A DNA stretch of 64,000 nt, from contig CAJNOI010000266.1 of NCBI GenBank assembly GCA_905250115.1, forward strand, positions 1 to 64,000. Reading direction: 5' to 3'. Of the stretch, positions 25,093 to 37,211 are shown piece after piece. Each line of letters begins with the position of its first letter. Position 1 is the stretch's first letter. Under the pieces are notes generated by a model that was not told the origin of the DNA, searched no databases, and saw only the letters and a program-made list of their open reading frames with translations. Origin of the DNA: Adineta steineri (taxonomy: Eukaryota; Rotifera; Eurotatoria; Adinetida; Adinetidae). The translations under genes and the position numbers were made by a program.

Positions 25093-26037
25093 ATGATGAT
25101 GTTTCAATTTAAACAAGTATTTTTATTTATTCTCAGTAAGTTATTACTTAAGAAAATATTTTATATCTGTTATTGCTTGTTTCTTTAGTGATAAAATTTA
25201 TAACACCTGAAAATAATTTTCCACAAATTTTAACAAAAACATATAATCAAACATCAAATTTAACTTCAACAGCTATTTTAACATGTCATGTACTTGATTT
25301 AGATGAGCATCATGTAACATGGTTTAAATTTGATCCATTGACTTCTTCATTACATCCATTAGCAGTTGGAAAAGAATTATTTATAACTGATAAACGTTAT
25401 TCAATATCATCCTACTCGACATCAACAAGAGATTCTTATTGGTCATTAGAAATTTATCAATTAAATTTATCTGATGAAGGTACATATCTTTGTAAAATTG
25501 CTAATCGACGAGCAAGTGTTAGTATATCAATATATTTACATATCCAAATACCAATGTTTTTATTTCCCCCATATCTTTATGTCGAACCAGGAACAAATGT
25601 TAAATTAAACTGTAGTATATTAATTGATAATAATAATAATAATAATGAAGCATTTTCCTCAACAATTAATTGGCATTTTATTTCAAATCAATATAATAAA
25701 ACAAAACCTAATGATGTACATACACGAAAAATATTACTAAATAATAGTTTAACATCATCTCTAATTATTCAACATGCTCAAACATATCACTCGGGTATAT
25801 GGACATGTGTATACAAACGTCAACGACGTACCACTAAATTAATTGTTGAAAAAGGTTGGATTGTTTTATTTTATTTTGAATTCTATAAATTATTTTCTTT
25901 TTTTGATTCCAGATGTTTTACAACGTCAACGTATTAGTGCTTTATTATCAAATAATTCCAATAGACGATATTCTCTATTAAATTTTCTTTTCTTTATTTT
26001 ATTGATTAATTATTGTAATAAACTGTTTTTTATATAA
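25093..26037 (+). CDS. Secreted or membrane-anchored two-Ig-domain protein
   Basis: Immunoglobulin-superfamily protein of 277 aa. Exons 25093-25135, 25189-25854, 25913-26037 (834 nt, in frame). The first 20 residues form a signal peptide. Ig domain 1 (about 25-125) shows the paired cysteines in LTCHVLD and DEGTYLCKI with the core Trp in VTWFKF. Ig domain 2 (about 130-235) has VKLNCSI, the Trp in INWHF and SGIWTCVY. A hydrophobic C-terminal tail (about 254-277) suggests a membrane or GPI anchor. Overall layout resembles small neural adhesion proteins such as lachesin, but specific orthology is not established. An Asn run (AAT repeats) sits in domain 2. Confidence 0.85.
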
Positions 26038-28724
26038 TGAACAGTACATGTCAGATAAAATAATTGCTACTTGACTGTGTTAATTGATTTTCACTCTGGG
26101 TAATTTCCTCTTCTATTTCTCGTCAGTAGGTAAATGATCAATCCAAACCAGAACATTTTATATCGAAGAGGAAAAAAGACGAAGAACAAGAAGAAGATGA
26201 AACCCTCTAGAGAACAAAAGATATTGACAGATGAGTAGATGACATATGAATGTCCATATGAGCAAAGATAAAAGAGAAATAAAAAGACACACGATTCATC
26301 TATTTGCATTTTTTTGAGAAACACATTAAGCCGATCCTTGGTGATGCGGTCAAGCAAGAAAAAATGACTAACGAATGATGGATTAATTAGAAAAAAAATC
26401 AGACACGTGTGCTACTTAAAAATACAAGATGTTAATTTATATCGACTATATACGTCTTATCGAAAATGAAAAGAAATATATTTAATGTCTAGTCAAAGAT
26501 TATTGAACTCAATGTGTCCATCTTAGTTCTATTTCATATATACTATGGTTTTGATTATATATAAGATTATATTAAGAAGGTCAAGTAAAAGATGTATTCA
26601 TTTTTATATCTGTTGTAATAAGCAAAATTTGCATTTTATTCTGCGATTGTCGATTACGCGATCAACAAGTGTATGAAGATAATAATTGCAATGATGATGA
26701 AGATGATGACTAAAGATACTTGAGCATGTCTTGTTCATTATGTCATGTTGCAAACAAATAAGACAGAAAAAGAAGAATGATGAACATGAGATTGATGAAG
26801 TTGAAATTGGATACTGCCGTTTGGACGTATACAATTGTTCAACAAATTGTCTAACTCATTGCATTTTATCGTACATAACAACAGCTACGAATGCCATTCA
26901 TATTCATTTATTTGAACGCCTGTTTATAACACATGATAGCCTTCTTTTCTTTTTTTAATTTTAAAGTTATATCATTTGATTTCTAGATTTATTGAAAAGT
27001 TCTTTAAATTTTATGTTTGCTATAATTGAATGAATGTATCTCTCGAAAGAATGAAAAAAACAATTGGTAATATAAATGATTTAGGATAATACAATTATAG
27101 ATTATTGAAAATAGATATTTTGTATGGAAAATATAATTTTTTCGATTATTAGCAATGCTAATGTAATAGAAGAAGATATCAAACTTAATAAGTGATTTAG
27201 TAGCTTGAAATTGTCTACAAAATTCTTGTAGTGATAATCAATGATTTTTTTTTGCTTTCTATCTTCTTCCACATCTGAAATTAAGTAGATATTCATGTTT
27301 AATACAAAAAAAAGAATATTTTCTAATAAATATAACGTCTAAAGTTATCTTTTCAAGCATCTTTAATGAAGAAATAAATATATTTCAAATGCTTAGTTTT
27401 ATCAGAATTTCTAAACATGAAAGTTAATCATATATATATGTTTACTCTGAATGCAATAAAATATCATGTATTAAGTCCTTAGAATAATCGTTTCTATTTC
27501 CTTATGATCAATTTTCCAACCAAATGCTTTAATAATTGTTTATATACACTATATGATTAGATAAAAAACGATTCATACAAGGTCAAGTATTTCATGACGA
27601 ATTATCTGGAGATTCTTATGAAATTCATGATGTAATCTAATAGGTATGACTAATTGACATGTTGCTTCTATTTATATTTATAGTTGTAATTTCAACTACA
27701 TAACAGAGGAATATGATTTTCTTTTATGTCACTTTATTGAATATGTTTCATGTCTAGTTTGTTTACATATATTAAGTGTTATTTGATGATGCGTATATTT
27801 AATACGAAGTTATCTTTTGAATTACTATAAAAGTTACAGTTCTGCTAGATTCTAATGTGAATATTAATATTGTAATGAAAATAATTGCTGATCAGTCGTA
27901 GATTTGACTTTAGTAAAACTATTGAAGTCTAAGCTGAATCAATGAAATATAAAAGAACTGAAAGCGACTTTCTCATGAATAATGTCGGTTTTATTAGATG
28001 TTAACTGTACTGTTTGATATTTGGAAAAGAGTGGAATCTAGTTCAAGATTTTATTCATAGACAAATCTTCTTATCAGTACACTGTACTAGAAATTTAACT
28101 TTCAGTGCTTGTAATCTTTTTGAGATATTTGAAGCTATTAAATATAACATAATCTATGAATGAAATTACACTATGATTATCTGAAAAAGAACTAGTATAT
28201 CTCACGAGGGAATCGCTAGCTGGCTTAACCCTAAAAGGATTTGGGACCATAGTCTTTTTTTTCGCGAGATATCGAGTTTTCAAGATTGTAAGGAATAGAA
28301 TGATTTTTGACTCTGCATAGTTACATTATATGAGTAATAAAAAGTTTTAATAGATGGAATACGTTCGGATAAAATCATCTGGTTCTTCACTCATCACTCT
28401 AACCCTTTCAGATATTTAAGTTATACTATTACACTATGATTGGGTTATAGGACGATGAGGAAGGTAATGTAGTCTTATTCAATATATTTTTTTTCATTTA
28501 CATTAATAAGTTTGATATTCTTTTTCTCGAGAAAATATTCATCACCTATTGTGTTGACAAATCTTTCTTTTGTTATGACGTGTATTTTTCTCATTTTAAC
28601 TTTTATAGAACTCTACTTTGCTTTTGTGTAATGAAAAAAGAGTTAAATGATAAGAAAATAAAAGAATAAAGAGAACGTCTGAAAAGATAAAAGAAAAACG
28701 TGCGTAACTTATTATAGTTGAATA
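26038..28724. other. Long intergenic region, no gene seen
   Basis: AT-rich with short frames on both strands that have no protein-like features. No tRNA, MITE ends or tandem repeat found by eye. Confidence 0.5.
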
Positions 28725-29861
28725 ATGAAACTGTTACTTTCTCTATCTTTATCATCCCAAAGTTCTTTTCGTGAGCCTACTTCGAAATATTGGCTCCAAG
28801 CACAAGAAACACATAATTTTATTGTTGAGAATTTACTAACTCGTTATAACAGTTACAGAGTCAATACGACTGATCAAACGAATACTGCTTATGAATGGTA
28901 CAGTGCCAGTCAAATTTATGCAGATGCTGCCATGATTCAAGCTGGTGATACACGATATGTTCCGTACATGAATAATACTGATGTCTGGATGAATAATATG
29001 TGGGATATGTCGAGTAGCATCGGTGGTTATTATTCAACTGCAAATATTGATGGAACCGGTAGTGTAGGTGATAAATATGCTGATGATAATAGTTTAACAG
29101 GTGTTGTCTATCTGAATGCCTACGATGTGAGCACTGGTACCGAAAGAGTTAACTATCTGAATTCAGCAAAAGCTTGTGCAAACTGGCTGATATATAGTGA
29201 TCAATGGGATTCTATTTACGGTGGTGGATTTTGGTGGAGTACAGCTAAAGAAAGTAAGCCAACGCAAACTAATGGTTTAGCACTGCAATTATTCTTGCGA
29301 CTCTATCAATTGACGGGCGAACCTTTATATCGTGACTGTGCCTATTCTGTGAGAGACTGGCTGATGAAAGAAATGTTTGATACCACAACCGGTTTGTATA
29401 TTTGGAAAATTGACGGTCCAGGCGTAGGCATCAAACACACTGAAAAGTTCACCTATGATAATGCTATTATGATTGAAGCATTCTTGCTCTATGCTCAGAT
29501 TATTGGAGATTACAGCTACATCACAAAAGCACAAGCATTAGGCACTAAGATGAATACTATTCTCTGGAATAACGTCTATCGTGTCTACTTATTTAATAGT
29601 ATAAGCAAACGAATTAATCCGGCATGGTGTGGATGGGCATCCCAAGCTATGATATTACTCTATCTGGCTGATGGTAATACTGCTTGGCTCGATTACGCTC
29701 AGCAAAATATTGATTATATGAATTTGAAACTGAGAAACTCGACGAATAATGGCTATTATGCTTTTTGCGATATTGATGGAAGTGGTGTCGATACAAGGCA
29801 TGAAGGTGTTGATCAAGCATGGATGCAGCGCGTGCAAGTGCTCTTGTCAAACTTTAGATAA
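28725..29861 (+). CDS. Glycoside hydrolase family 76 (alpha-1,6-mannanase-like), intronless
   Basis: 378-aa single-exon protein of the GH76 family, whose bacterial and fungal members hydrolyse alpha-1,6-mannan backbones of fungal or yeast cell walls. The fold is an (alpha/alpha)6 barrel. The adjacent catalytic aspartates of the family appear as DD at residues 120-121 (KYADDNSLTGV). Other family landmarks are the GGFWW segment near 165-170, TNGLALQLFLRLY, FTYDNAIMIEA and WCGWASQAM. The N-terminus (MKLLLSLSLS) looks like a short or truncated signal peptide; an upstream exon could exist. The gene is visibly richer in G and C than its surroundings and lacks the small introns of its neighbours. 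Both fit acquisition by horizontal transfer. Confidence 0.9.
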   Translation: MKLLLSLSLSSQSSFREPTSKYWLQAQETHNFIVENLLTRYNSYRVNTTDQTNTAYEWYSASQIYADAAMIQAGDTRYVPYMNNTDVWMNNMWDMSSSIGGYYSTANIDGTGSVGDKYADDNSLTGVVYLNAYDVSTGTERVNYLNSAKACANWLIYSDQWDSIYGGGFWWSTAKESKPTQTNGLALQLFLRLYQLTGEPLYRDCAYSVRDWLMKEMFDTTTGLYIWKIDGPGVGIKHTEKFTYDNAIMIEAFLLYAQIIGDYSYITKAQALGTKMNTILWNNVYRVYLFNSISKRINPAWCGWASQAMILLYLADGNTAWLDYAQQNIDYMNLKLRNSTNNGYYAFCDIDGSGVDTRHEGVDQAWMQRVQVLLSNFR

Positions 29862-29884
29862 CGAGTCTTATAAACAGAATCTTT

Positions 29885-30178
29885 TGAGGATGTGGGCGTG
29901 CGCATGAGTATCAGTGTGATTATTCGTAAATATCCTATTCACAAGTATACAACATGATTATATATCCACTTTATTTAAAAATAAAATATTTAGCAAGAAT
30001 CCGATTGTGGAGAAACAATTGATAGTTCTGAACAGTTAGAGAAAGAAATCACCCTTTTCTTATATTTACTTATAACAAGAAACAGAAAAGCGACGGTTTC
30101 ATATTTTTAGCATAGGGTAAGGTGTTGGTACAAATGCTGATTAAATGCAACATTCATACACCTACACCCTCAAATATA
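29885..30178. repeat. Element with GT-rich inverted ends carrying TGTGGG
   Basis: TTTTGAGGATGTGGGCGTG at about 29883-29901 faces, as an imperfect inverted copy, CACCTACACCCTCAAA at about 30160-30175. The same GAGGGTGTGGG-type words recur at 31789, 34696 and 36400. The interior (29922-30113) is also found downstream of the FG-GAP gene at 36467-36720. Whether this is a mobile element or a shared subtelomere-like block cannot be settled from one window. Confidence 0.5.
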
Positions 30179-30221
30179 TGACATTTATTATGTTACAAAG
30201 ATAAGTAAATAGAATAGTCAA

Positions 30222-31605
30222 TTAAAAAATGGATTCGTCCAAAGTTGCGACTTGACCAGTTTCAACTGTAATCTTACGATCGATTTCAAGAATTGGTTTA
30301 CCTTCATATTGCTTAATACATTGCATCAAGAATATAAGTGGAATACATCTGAATTCTCGACGAATAATTTCAATTTCTTGATGATCTATTCCTTGTACTG
30401 GTTGAAAATATTCTTTAACAAAATAATCATATATAGGCAATTTTACCAGTCGAAATGCTTCTACTCTAAAAAACGGACCATGGTAACCATTGAACAGACG
30501 ATGAAATGTTGTTTGATCATATGAAAGGATAACTTCATCCTTGGCGATATTCAAAACACTGGAGGGAGTAATATTCATTTCATGTAAAACTTTACGAATA
30601 AAATATTCTGCTCAAAAACTGATTCTTTTTTCAAAGTTAACAGATCCAAGTGTACGTACACGAATAGCTTTTGATGACGTTAAAATATGGATTGGTTTGT
30701 CACCACAGAAAGAAAGAACAAACTCTTCCCATGTAGATAAATGATTAAAAACCTCCGGATGATAATATTTAAGAATATTATAACTGGCTTTATTAATATC
30801 GACAGATATAAATAGCTTATCTTGATTTTCTTTCTTGTAGAGTTCACCACTTGTTTTGTACGGACTAGACTTGCGAAACTTAATTTCTTCTTCAAACATG
30901 TTATCTCTGAAAGTTTGCATAGAAGGATCATCGCGTATATGAGAGACAATATTATCCAATACTTGTTCAATGCGACTTCTTAATCTAGAAACAGTTTCAT
31001 GTGACTCAACATCTTTTATAAATTGAGAAAACATTGTACGACCACCATTATATGGATTTAAACAATCAATATAATAGTCGATAAATTGATGGTTAATTAT
31101 TGGTATTGGTAATTTAGTGTATTTGCGAAATTCACGAACAATAGCATCATCAATTGTAACCGATGTTATCTTCATTTTTTCGTTAGGTGTTATTTTTTTA
31201 ACGGTCAGTACGACTTGTTTCTCACCATTATTCAATGAATATTGTCTGTCAAATTGAAGTAATTGATCATAAGTTGTTTCGAAGAGTTTGTAAACTTGTG
31301 AACGTTCTTTGGCATTCAATCCATCTAAAGAAATATTTTTTGAAACTGCTTCTTGTTCACTAAATTGTTTGATTTCTTCAAGAATTGCATTGTAACAATC
31401 GTTGACAGGTAATAATTCAGACATAATTTTACCGTTTGAATCAGTAATGTAGAATATAAGTGTATTATTTCATTCCTCTTTACTTTTATCAACATCTTTT
31501 TATACATCGAGTTTATGTTATCTAGATTTCTCAGAATATGACGCAACTTCATCATATTTGCGCAAATTTGCATCAGTGATTGTTTGCTTATTGACGGCAT
31601 ATAAA
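30222..31605 (-). pseudogene. Broken unrecognised ORF with several in-frame stops
   Basis: The main frame begins at an ATG at 31424 and runs 270 codons to TGA at 30612-30614. It then continues in the same frame to 30222. Upstream of 31424 the same frame also reads as protein-like sequence back to about 31605, interrupted by two TAA and one TGA. The protein is polar, with a motif FISVDINKASY and a later AKDEVILSYD. These loosely recall polymerase palm motifs A and C or proteins of large DNA viruses, but I cannot assign a family. No introns are apparent. Interpretation: a captured gene in decay, flanked by the GH76 and FG-GAP genes. Confidence 0.6.
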
Positions 31606-33204
31606 TTTCTATAATTTGTTCTTTCCTCTTTCGTTTACTTTCAGTTATGAGTCATGCGTGATATTTATGTTGTTCGTCGAAAGCCCTTTTATTGACACAT
31701 ACTTGGTCGACGAATTATCGTGGAAAAAATTTCGTCGACATATTATACAAGAAGAGTAATCATAATATAATATTTCTTGTTTTTAGTATGTGGGCGGGGG
31801 TGGGTATATGTGTTTTCGAATAACTCACACCCAAAATCACTTGTCACACCCACACTCCCCTCCGTAGATATACACTGAGTCTAGATATAGATCGAGATTC
31901 TCAGTTTCGGTCATTCCAAGTACTTATCTGTATTTATTTAAATAAGCAAGACAGCAATAAACAAACTAATATATAAATTTTTTTTTGCACTTCACTGTAT
32001 ATCAAATCACGATGATACAAAATATATTCCAAAATGCAAAGTGAACTTATATTCATTATGTCTTCGAAAAATCGAGAAAAAAACACTTCATTAAAGTTAT
32101 TGTTCATTCCTGTAATGCTGTGGAAACGTCAACAAAGATTTCCTCCTATGATGAGTTTCCATCGTTTAGTCAAACAAGTATATTCATTGACAAACAATAT
32201 CCTTTTCTCATCTTTTTATTATAATAAAATCGAAGCGTTTTACAAAATGACTTTTAGTTATTTTCGAAGGAAGAACTATTAAATTGTGTTAGCAACAACG
32301 ATCTCTTATACATCTATTTCATTTAATAGAAACAGAATAGAAAAAAAAGACGGAGAAGACAGGATACTAGAAAGTCATTTTCTATGTAGGAGTGGAAGAA
32401 AACAACAATGTATAAATATTTATTGTGTGAAGGAACTGTTCAAGATATTTTACATCAATAAAAAAGATTGTTCTTGGTTGATTCATAGATAAAATGTTTT
32501 TTAAACTGAAAGTGTTGCACAGTGATACAAAAAATTAATTCAACTACATTTTTATCAATATCAAAACTGTGAGATACAATAATCTTTTTTTTACTTTTCA
32601 ACAATCTGTCATTTTAGTTTGAATTTGTTATGTACTTTCCGTAAATGATTAGTAGCATGATACAACAACTGAAGACGAACATATTTTCAACTGTAAAAGA
32701 TGTGTAATCTAAGAAAAACTCTCTCTTTTAAATTTGATCAATATGAAATCAGTTGTATACTATTTTTTGAATAAAATCTCCAGTAAAGCAATCTTGACGA
32801 TTGAATCACGAAATAGAGAAGAATTCAGCTCAGTATGATATTTATCAATTGAAGAAAACAGAAACAATGATCAGAAAGATATAAACGAGAGCAAACGAAA
32901 GCAGAATGATTGTCCTTCAAGAATATCATATTTCTATGATAAATACGACATAATAAACTAATGTTGCTATGTAGTGATGGAAAACAAACAACTGAATAGA
33001 TGTGAGTTAATATAATTATATCACGACTCCTGACAAAAAGAAAATCATGTCTAGTTTTTCATTAGATTGAAACGTTGGAAAAAATCTATTATGTATAACG
33101 AGAGAAAAAAACAGAGGAAACGCATGCAGTACTGTATGCTTTATCATTCCACTACATTTCATTATGAGTGAAAGTCATTTTTCTAACTAACAGTTTTGTT
33201 AGTT
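31606..33204. other. Intergenic with two small palindromes
   Basis: Contains a 9-bp-arm palindrome, GTCGACGAA (31706) and TTCGTCGAC (31731), and the GT-rich inverted pair at 31788-31864. The open frames at 32034-32492 are random-like. No gene supported. Confidence 0.5.
31788..31864. repeat. GT-rich palindrome with TGTGGG / CCCACA ends
   Basis: TGTGGG at 31789 followed by GGGGGTGGG faces CACACCCACACTCCCC ending at 31860, with another CACACCC between. Same word family as 29891, 34696 and 36400. Confidence 0.6.
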
Positions 33205-36137
33205 ATGTCTCGAAGAGAAGCTTATCTTCTTCTGTTTGTTCTCATCGAACAATCAGTTGCACAAGATAAGAACTCTATTGCGATGACTTTGCTACCTGGA
33301 TGGCACTTTCAGTGTGCTAATACCAGTTGTTCACCATTTATTACTGCCATTGAACCGAACATTCGTCGGTGCAAATGGCTTGCTTATCTGAGGGTTCTTG
33401 CACAGCACTTAGTTTTCATCAATCAACTTTGATTTGTCAACTGTTCGCCAGTTTATCAAATCAAAATGGTAATATGTTGGCTGACACAGATACTTATTCA
33501 ATGATAGTCATCACTGGGACGCGACTACCACCTGGTTAGTACCATTATTCGTGAAAAGACACGTGTATTTGATAGGAATAAGCTTTTTGCAAGTTTTCAA
33601 ATGCTATAATCATTTGAAAACAGCTTTGAGAAGAACTTTCATTAGCCACATCTCTTGGGCAAGTAATAGGAAATTCCGAGGACGATTGTTGAGTAATTAC
33701 GTAGATTATTAGGATTGATAAAATAACCTTATCCACTCTCTCACTTAAAACACATGGTGTTTTGAATATCGAAAAAGTTGACAAAATATTGCTTCGTAAT
33801 ACACTGAAGACTTGAAAAGGCTGATCATCATCGAGTACTACTTATTTGATTGAATTTTTGTTATACGAATGGAACTAAAAATTAACATTGAGAAAGAGGG
33901 ATAATGAGAGTTTATTTTTGAATTCGAACAAGCTGATATTTCTACGTACATTCAACATTCGGCGCAGTATTGGCCTATCGAGATGTGCTAAAGTCCGAGA
34001 GAAACCTCGTTAAGTCTGCTTGCTCATAATAATCTTATTTTTCCTGAATAGAATCTACTACGATATCAACAAGAACCTCATTAACAACATTCTCAACAAA
34101 CTCACCATCAACAATATCATCCTCAACAAACTCACCATCAACAACAGCACCCTCAACAAACTCATCAGCAACAACAGCATCCTCAACAAACTCATCAGCA
34201 ACAACAGCATCCTCAACAAACTCATCAGCAACAACATTCTCAACAAACTCACCATCAACAATATCATCACTAACTTCATCAATAACATCATTAACAACAT
34301 CGATAACAATCTCATCAACAATAACATCCTCATCATCAACATCATCCTCAACCACATCCTCGACAACCTCATTATCAACAACATCCTCAACAACATCATC
34401 CTCATCAACAACCTCAACAACATCCTCATCATCGACAACCTCATCAACAACAACCTCGACAACAACATCATCAACAACAACATCCTCAACCACATCTTCA
34501 ACAACGTCATCCTCAACGACGACATCATCATCAACAACAACATCCTCAACCACATCCTCAACAACCTCCTCGTCAACAACAACAACCTCATCAACAACAT
34601 CCTCGACAACTGCGACAACGACAACAACAACATCAAAAGGTCAGTATATGCCACACGGATCATACTACTTTTTTTAATCGCAAATCGATCTTGAGGGTAG
34701 GGTGCGGGTGTGGATGAATATTATATATATCTCACAACGATATCCACACAACACTCACACTACATCCATATCCTCATACCTGACCTAATTCATGATAATT
34801 TATTTTGATAGATGTGGATTTTGGTATGAGATATTCATCTACATCCATCCTCGAGATTGATAACTGTGCGGATGTCGAAATAGATTAAACTGTCGTTCAT
34901 AAGGATAAATAGAATCGATAAAAAGATATTAGTAGTAGCACTGTAGAAGATCGCAATCAGTCATAAACCAAGTAGAATGATTTTGCTGGTTGATCGGTTT
35001 GATTTCAGGTGAGATGAATTATTGTAGATTAAAAGGAGTAAGACAATGAAATACTGTTTTTAAATGATAACGTATGAAATTTAAATGTTTTTTTTCATTT
35101 TACCAGTTTGTAATAGTACGTTTCTCAGTCAAATTGTTTACACAGTTGGTGCACAACTATATGGAGTAGCTTTAGTCGATATGAACGGCGACAACAAACT
35201 CGATATTGTTAATACAAATGCTAATTCACAAACCGTTAGCATACTCTTCAATACAGGCAATGGCAATTTTTCTTCCCTAACTAATTACTCAGCAGGTCAA
35301 ACTCCTTATGCAGTAGCAGTATCTGATCTAAACAATGACAACAAACCTGATATTATCGTCACAGATGTTTATTCAAACAACACCGGTGTTCTCCTCAACA
35401 GAGGCAACGGCACTTTTTCTCCTCAAGTTATTTATCCAGTTGGTATGAGTCCACGATCAATAGCAGTAGCTGATATGAACAGCGACAACAAATCTGATAT
35501 TGTCATCGTGAACTATTATTCAAACACGGTTGGTATTCTTCTCAACACAGGCAATGGCACTTTTTCTCCTCAAATTACTTACGCAGTTGGTTCAATGCCA
35601 CAGTCAGTGGCAGTAACCGATGTGAATAACGACACGAAACCCGATATTATCGTCGCAAACTATGGTGAAGTTTTCATCAGTATCCTTCTCAACAGAGGCA
35701 ACAACACTTTTTCTCAAATTACGTATTCAGTTGGTTCAAATCCATTCTCAGTAGCATTAGCCGATGTTAACAGCGACAATAAACCTGATATTATCGTTCT
35801 GATTCGGAGTTCAGGCATCCTCGCTGTTCTGCTGAACAGAGGCAACGGCACATTTTTTTCTCAAACTAATTACTCAATTGATGGAACTGCAACGCAAGTA
35901 GCAGCAGCCGATATGAACAGCGATAATAAACCTGATATTGTCATTGCAGATTATGGTTCAGACGCCGTCAGTGTTCTTCTCAACACAGGCAACGGTACTT
36001 TTTTTCCTCAAACTGAATACTCAGTTGGTCCTTTACCATTCTCAGTAGCAGTGGGTGATGTGAACAGCGATAATAAACCCGATATTGTCGCAGGAAACTA
36101 CAATACAAACACACTCAGTGTTCTTCTACATTGTTAA
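33205..36137 (+). CDS. Secreted protein: PAN-like domain, Ser/Thr linker, FG-GAP repeats (frameshifted)
   Basis: Exons 33205-33534, 34052-34639 and 35107-36137. Exon 1 encodes a signal peptide and a cysteine-rich PAN/apple-like domain, but one base is missing near 33372. Before it the frame reads PNIRRC, after it MACLSEGSCTALSFH. Allowing for that base the coding length is exactly 650 codons. Exon 2 is a 196-residue linker made almost only of Ser and Thr, likely O-glycosylated. Exon 3 carries seven FG-GAP/VCBS repeats of about 48 aa, each with a calcium-loop signature such as DMNSDNKPDIV. Such repeats form beta-propellers. The introns (517 and 467 nt) are about ten times longer than typical here. 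Pseudogene, assembly error or programmed shift cannot be separated. Confidence 0.8.
34690..34862. repeat. GT-rich inverted repeats inside an FG-GAP-gene intron
   Basis: GGGTGCGGGTGTGGAT (34700-34715) faces ATCCACAC at 34742-34749, and a second arm CATCTACATCCATCCTCGAG lies near 34836-34855. The intron (34640-35106) is therefore largely built from the same repeat family seen beside the GH76 gene. Confidence 0.55.
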
Positions 36138-36399
36138 AATTTATTCCTCCATCATATTCAATATCGTTATTCACCTTTCATTACTCTACCAAGAACATTC
36201 TCCTATGATTAACCACTTGACAATATGAAGCGAATGACAATGTTCATTCGATACTAAAACTTTACCATTATCAATATGTTACTCAAACTCATTAATGCAT
36301 ACACTTTCAGCTTTTTGTATGTTTTTTTTTTGCTTAAATCAATGGAAAATAAACTGCTTCTGTCTTTTCACGGAAACAGATGTCTAAGAGAGTGTATGA

Positions 36400-36444
36400 G
36401 GGTGTGGGTGTGGATGTGAATATTAGTATGATACATCCACACCC
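36400..36444. repeat. Perfect 12-bp-arm palindrome starting with GGGTGTGGGTGTGG
   Basis: GGGTGTGGATGT at 36406-36417 is the exact reverse complement of ACATCCACACCC at 36433-36444. The left arm is preceded by another GGGTGT, giving a short TGTGGG-like run. Confidence 0.7.
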
Positions 36445-36466
36445 ATCCTAATGTCTAAGTGTGCAC

Positions 36467-36720
36467 GTTCGTGAATAACCTATTCACAAGTATACAACAC
36501 GATTAGATGTCTGCATTATTTAAAAATAAAATATTTAGTAAAAATGCTTTGGTGCTAATACAAAGTAATGTCAACTAATAAATTGGATACAAAATATGTG
36601 TAAGAAACGGATTGTCGGGAAACAATTGATAGTTCTGAAAAGTTAGTAAAAGGAATCAACCATTTCTCGCATTTACTTACAGGAAGAAAGAGAGAAACGT
36701 TGACTTCATATTTTTATCAT
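36467..36720 (+). repeat. 3' flank shared with the GH76 gene
   Basis: Aligns with 29922-30113: CCTATTCACAAGTATACAACA, then TTTAAAAATAAAATATTTAG, then AAACAATTGATAGTTCTGAA and ATTTACTTA-like pieces in the same order. It contains about 50 extra bases around 36545-36600. Confidence 0.7.
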
Positions 36721-37211
36721 ATGACAAACTAATCTCTGACAGATTTTTATTTATATCAAATCTCTAATTGATTTTCATCATACAAGCATACTTCTGATAC
36801 ATATTGTTGATAGTAGATTGAAAATAGCACAGAATTTTATAGACAAATCTTTATCTCCTTAAATGATAATATGAATTTGCATTCTATTGATCACACCTCA
36901 TTCATTAAGACAAAAAATATATTTCTTCATCTTTTTTAAATAATGAAAACCTCGTTCATTTAACATATTAATTTAGAAGAGAAAGTTAAATAACACTCTA
37001 TTTCATCATATTTCTTTGTCAAACTCTTAACAAAAAAATAATTAGTTTTCTAAAAAATTAGCTTCTCTCTTTTATAGTTTAATACATTAAAAAATAAACA
37101 AAAAATAAGATTTTAGTTTTCCTTCTTCAATCTTCAAAATTCTTCGAATTTGAAGTCGTTTATATATATATACACAATCAATCATAATAACAACAACAAC
37201 AAACAAAAAAC

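Larger units (their letters stand above)
36138..37211. other. Intergenic between FG-GAP gene and RPB2
   Basis: Contains the palindrome at 36400-36444 and the flank shared with the GH76 gene (36467-36720). Beyond that is AT-rich sequence without a gene. Confidence 0.55.

Noticed and set aside
34035-34694. Long open frames on both strands over the Ser/Thr linker (Asn/Leu/Ile-rich on plus, Val/Glu/Asp-rich and Leu/Met/Arg-rich on minus)
   Set aside because: The DNA is built of TCA/ACA/ACC words, which are open in nearly every frame. Only the Ser/Thr frame splices in phase with exons on both sides.
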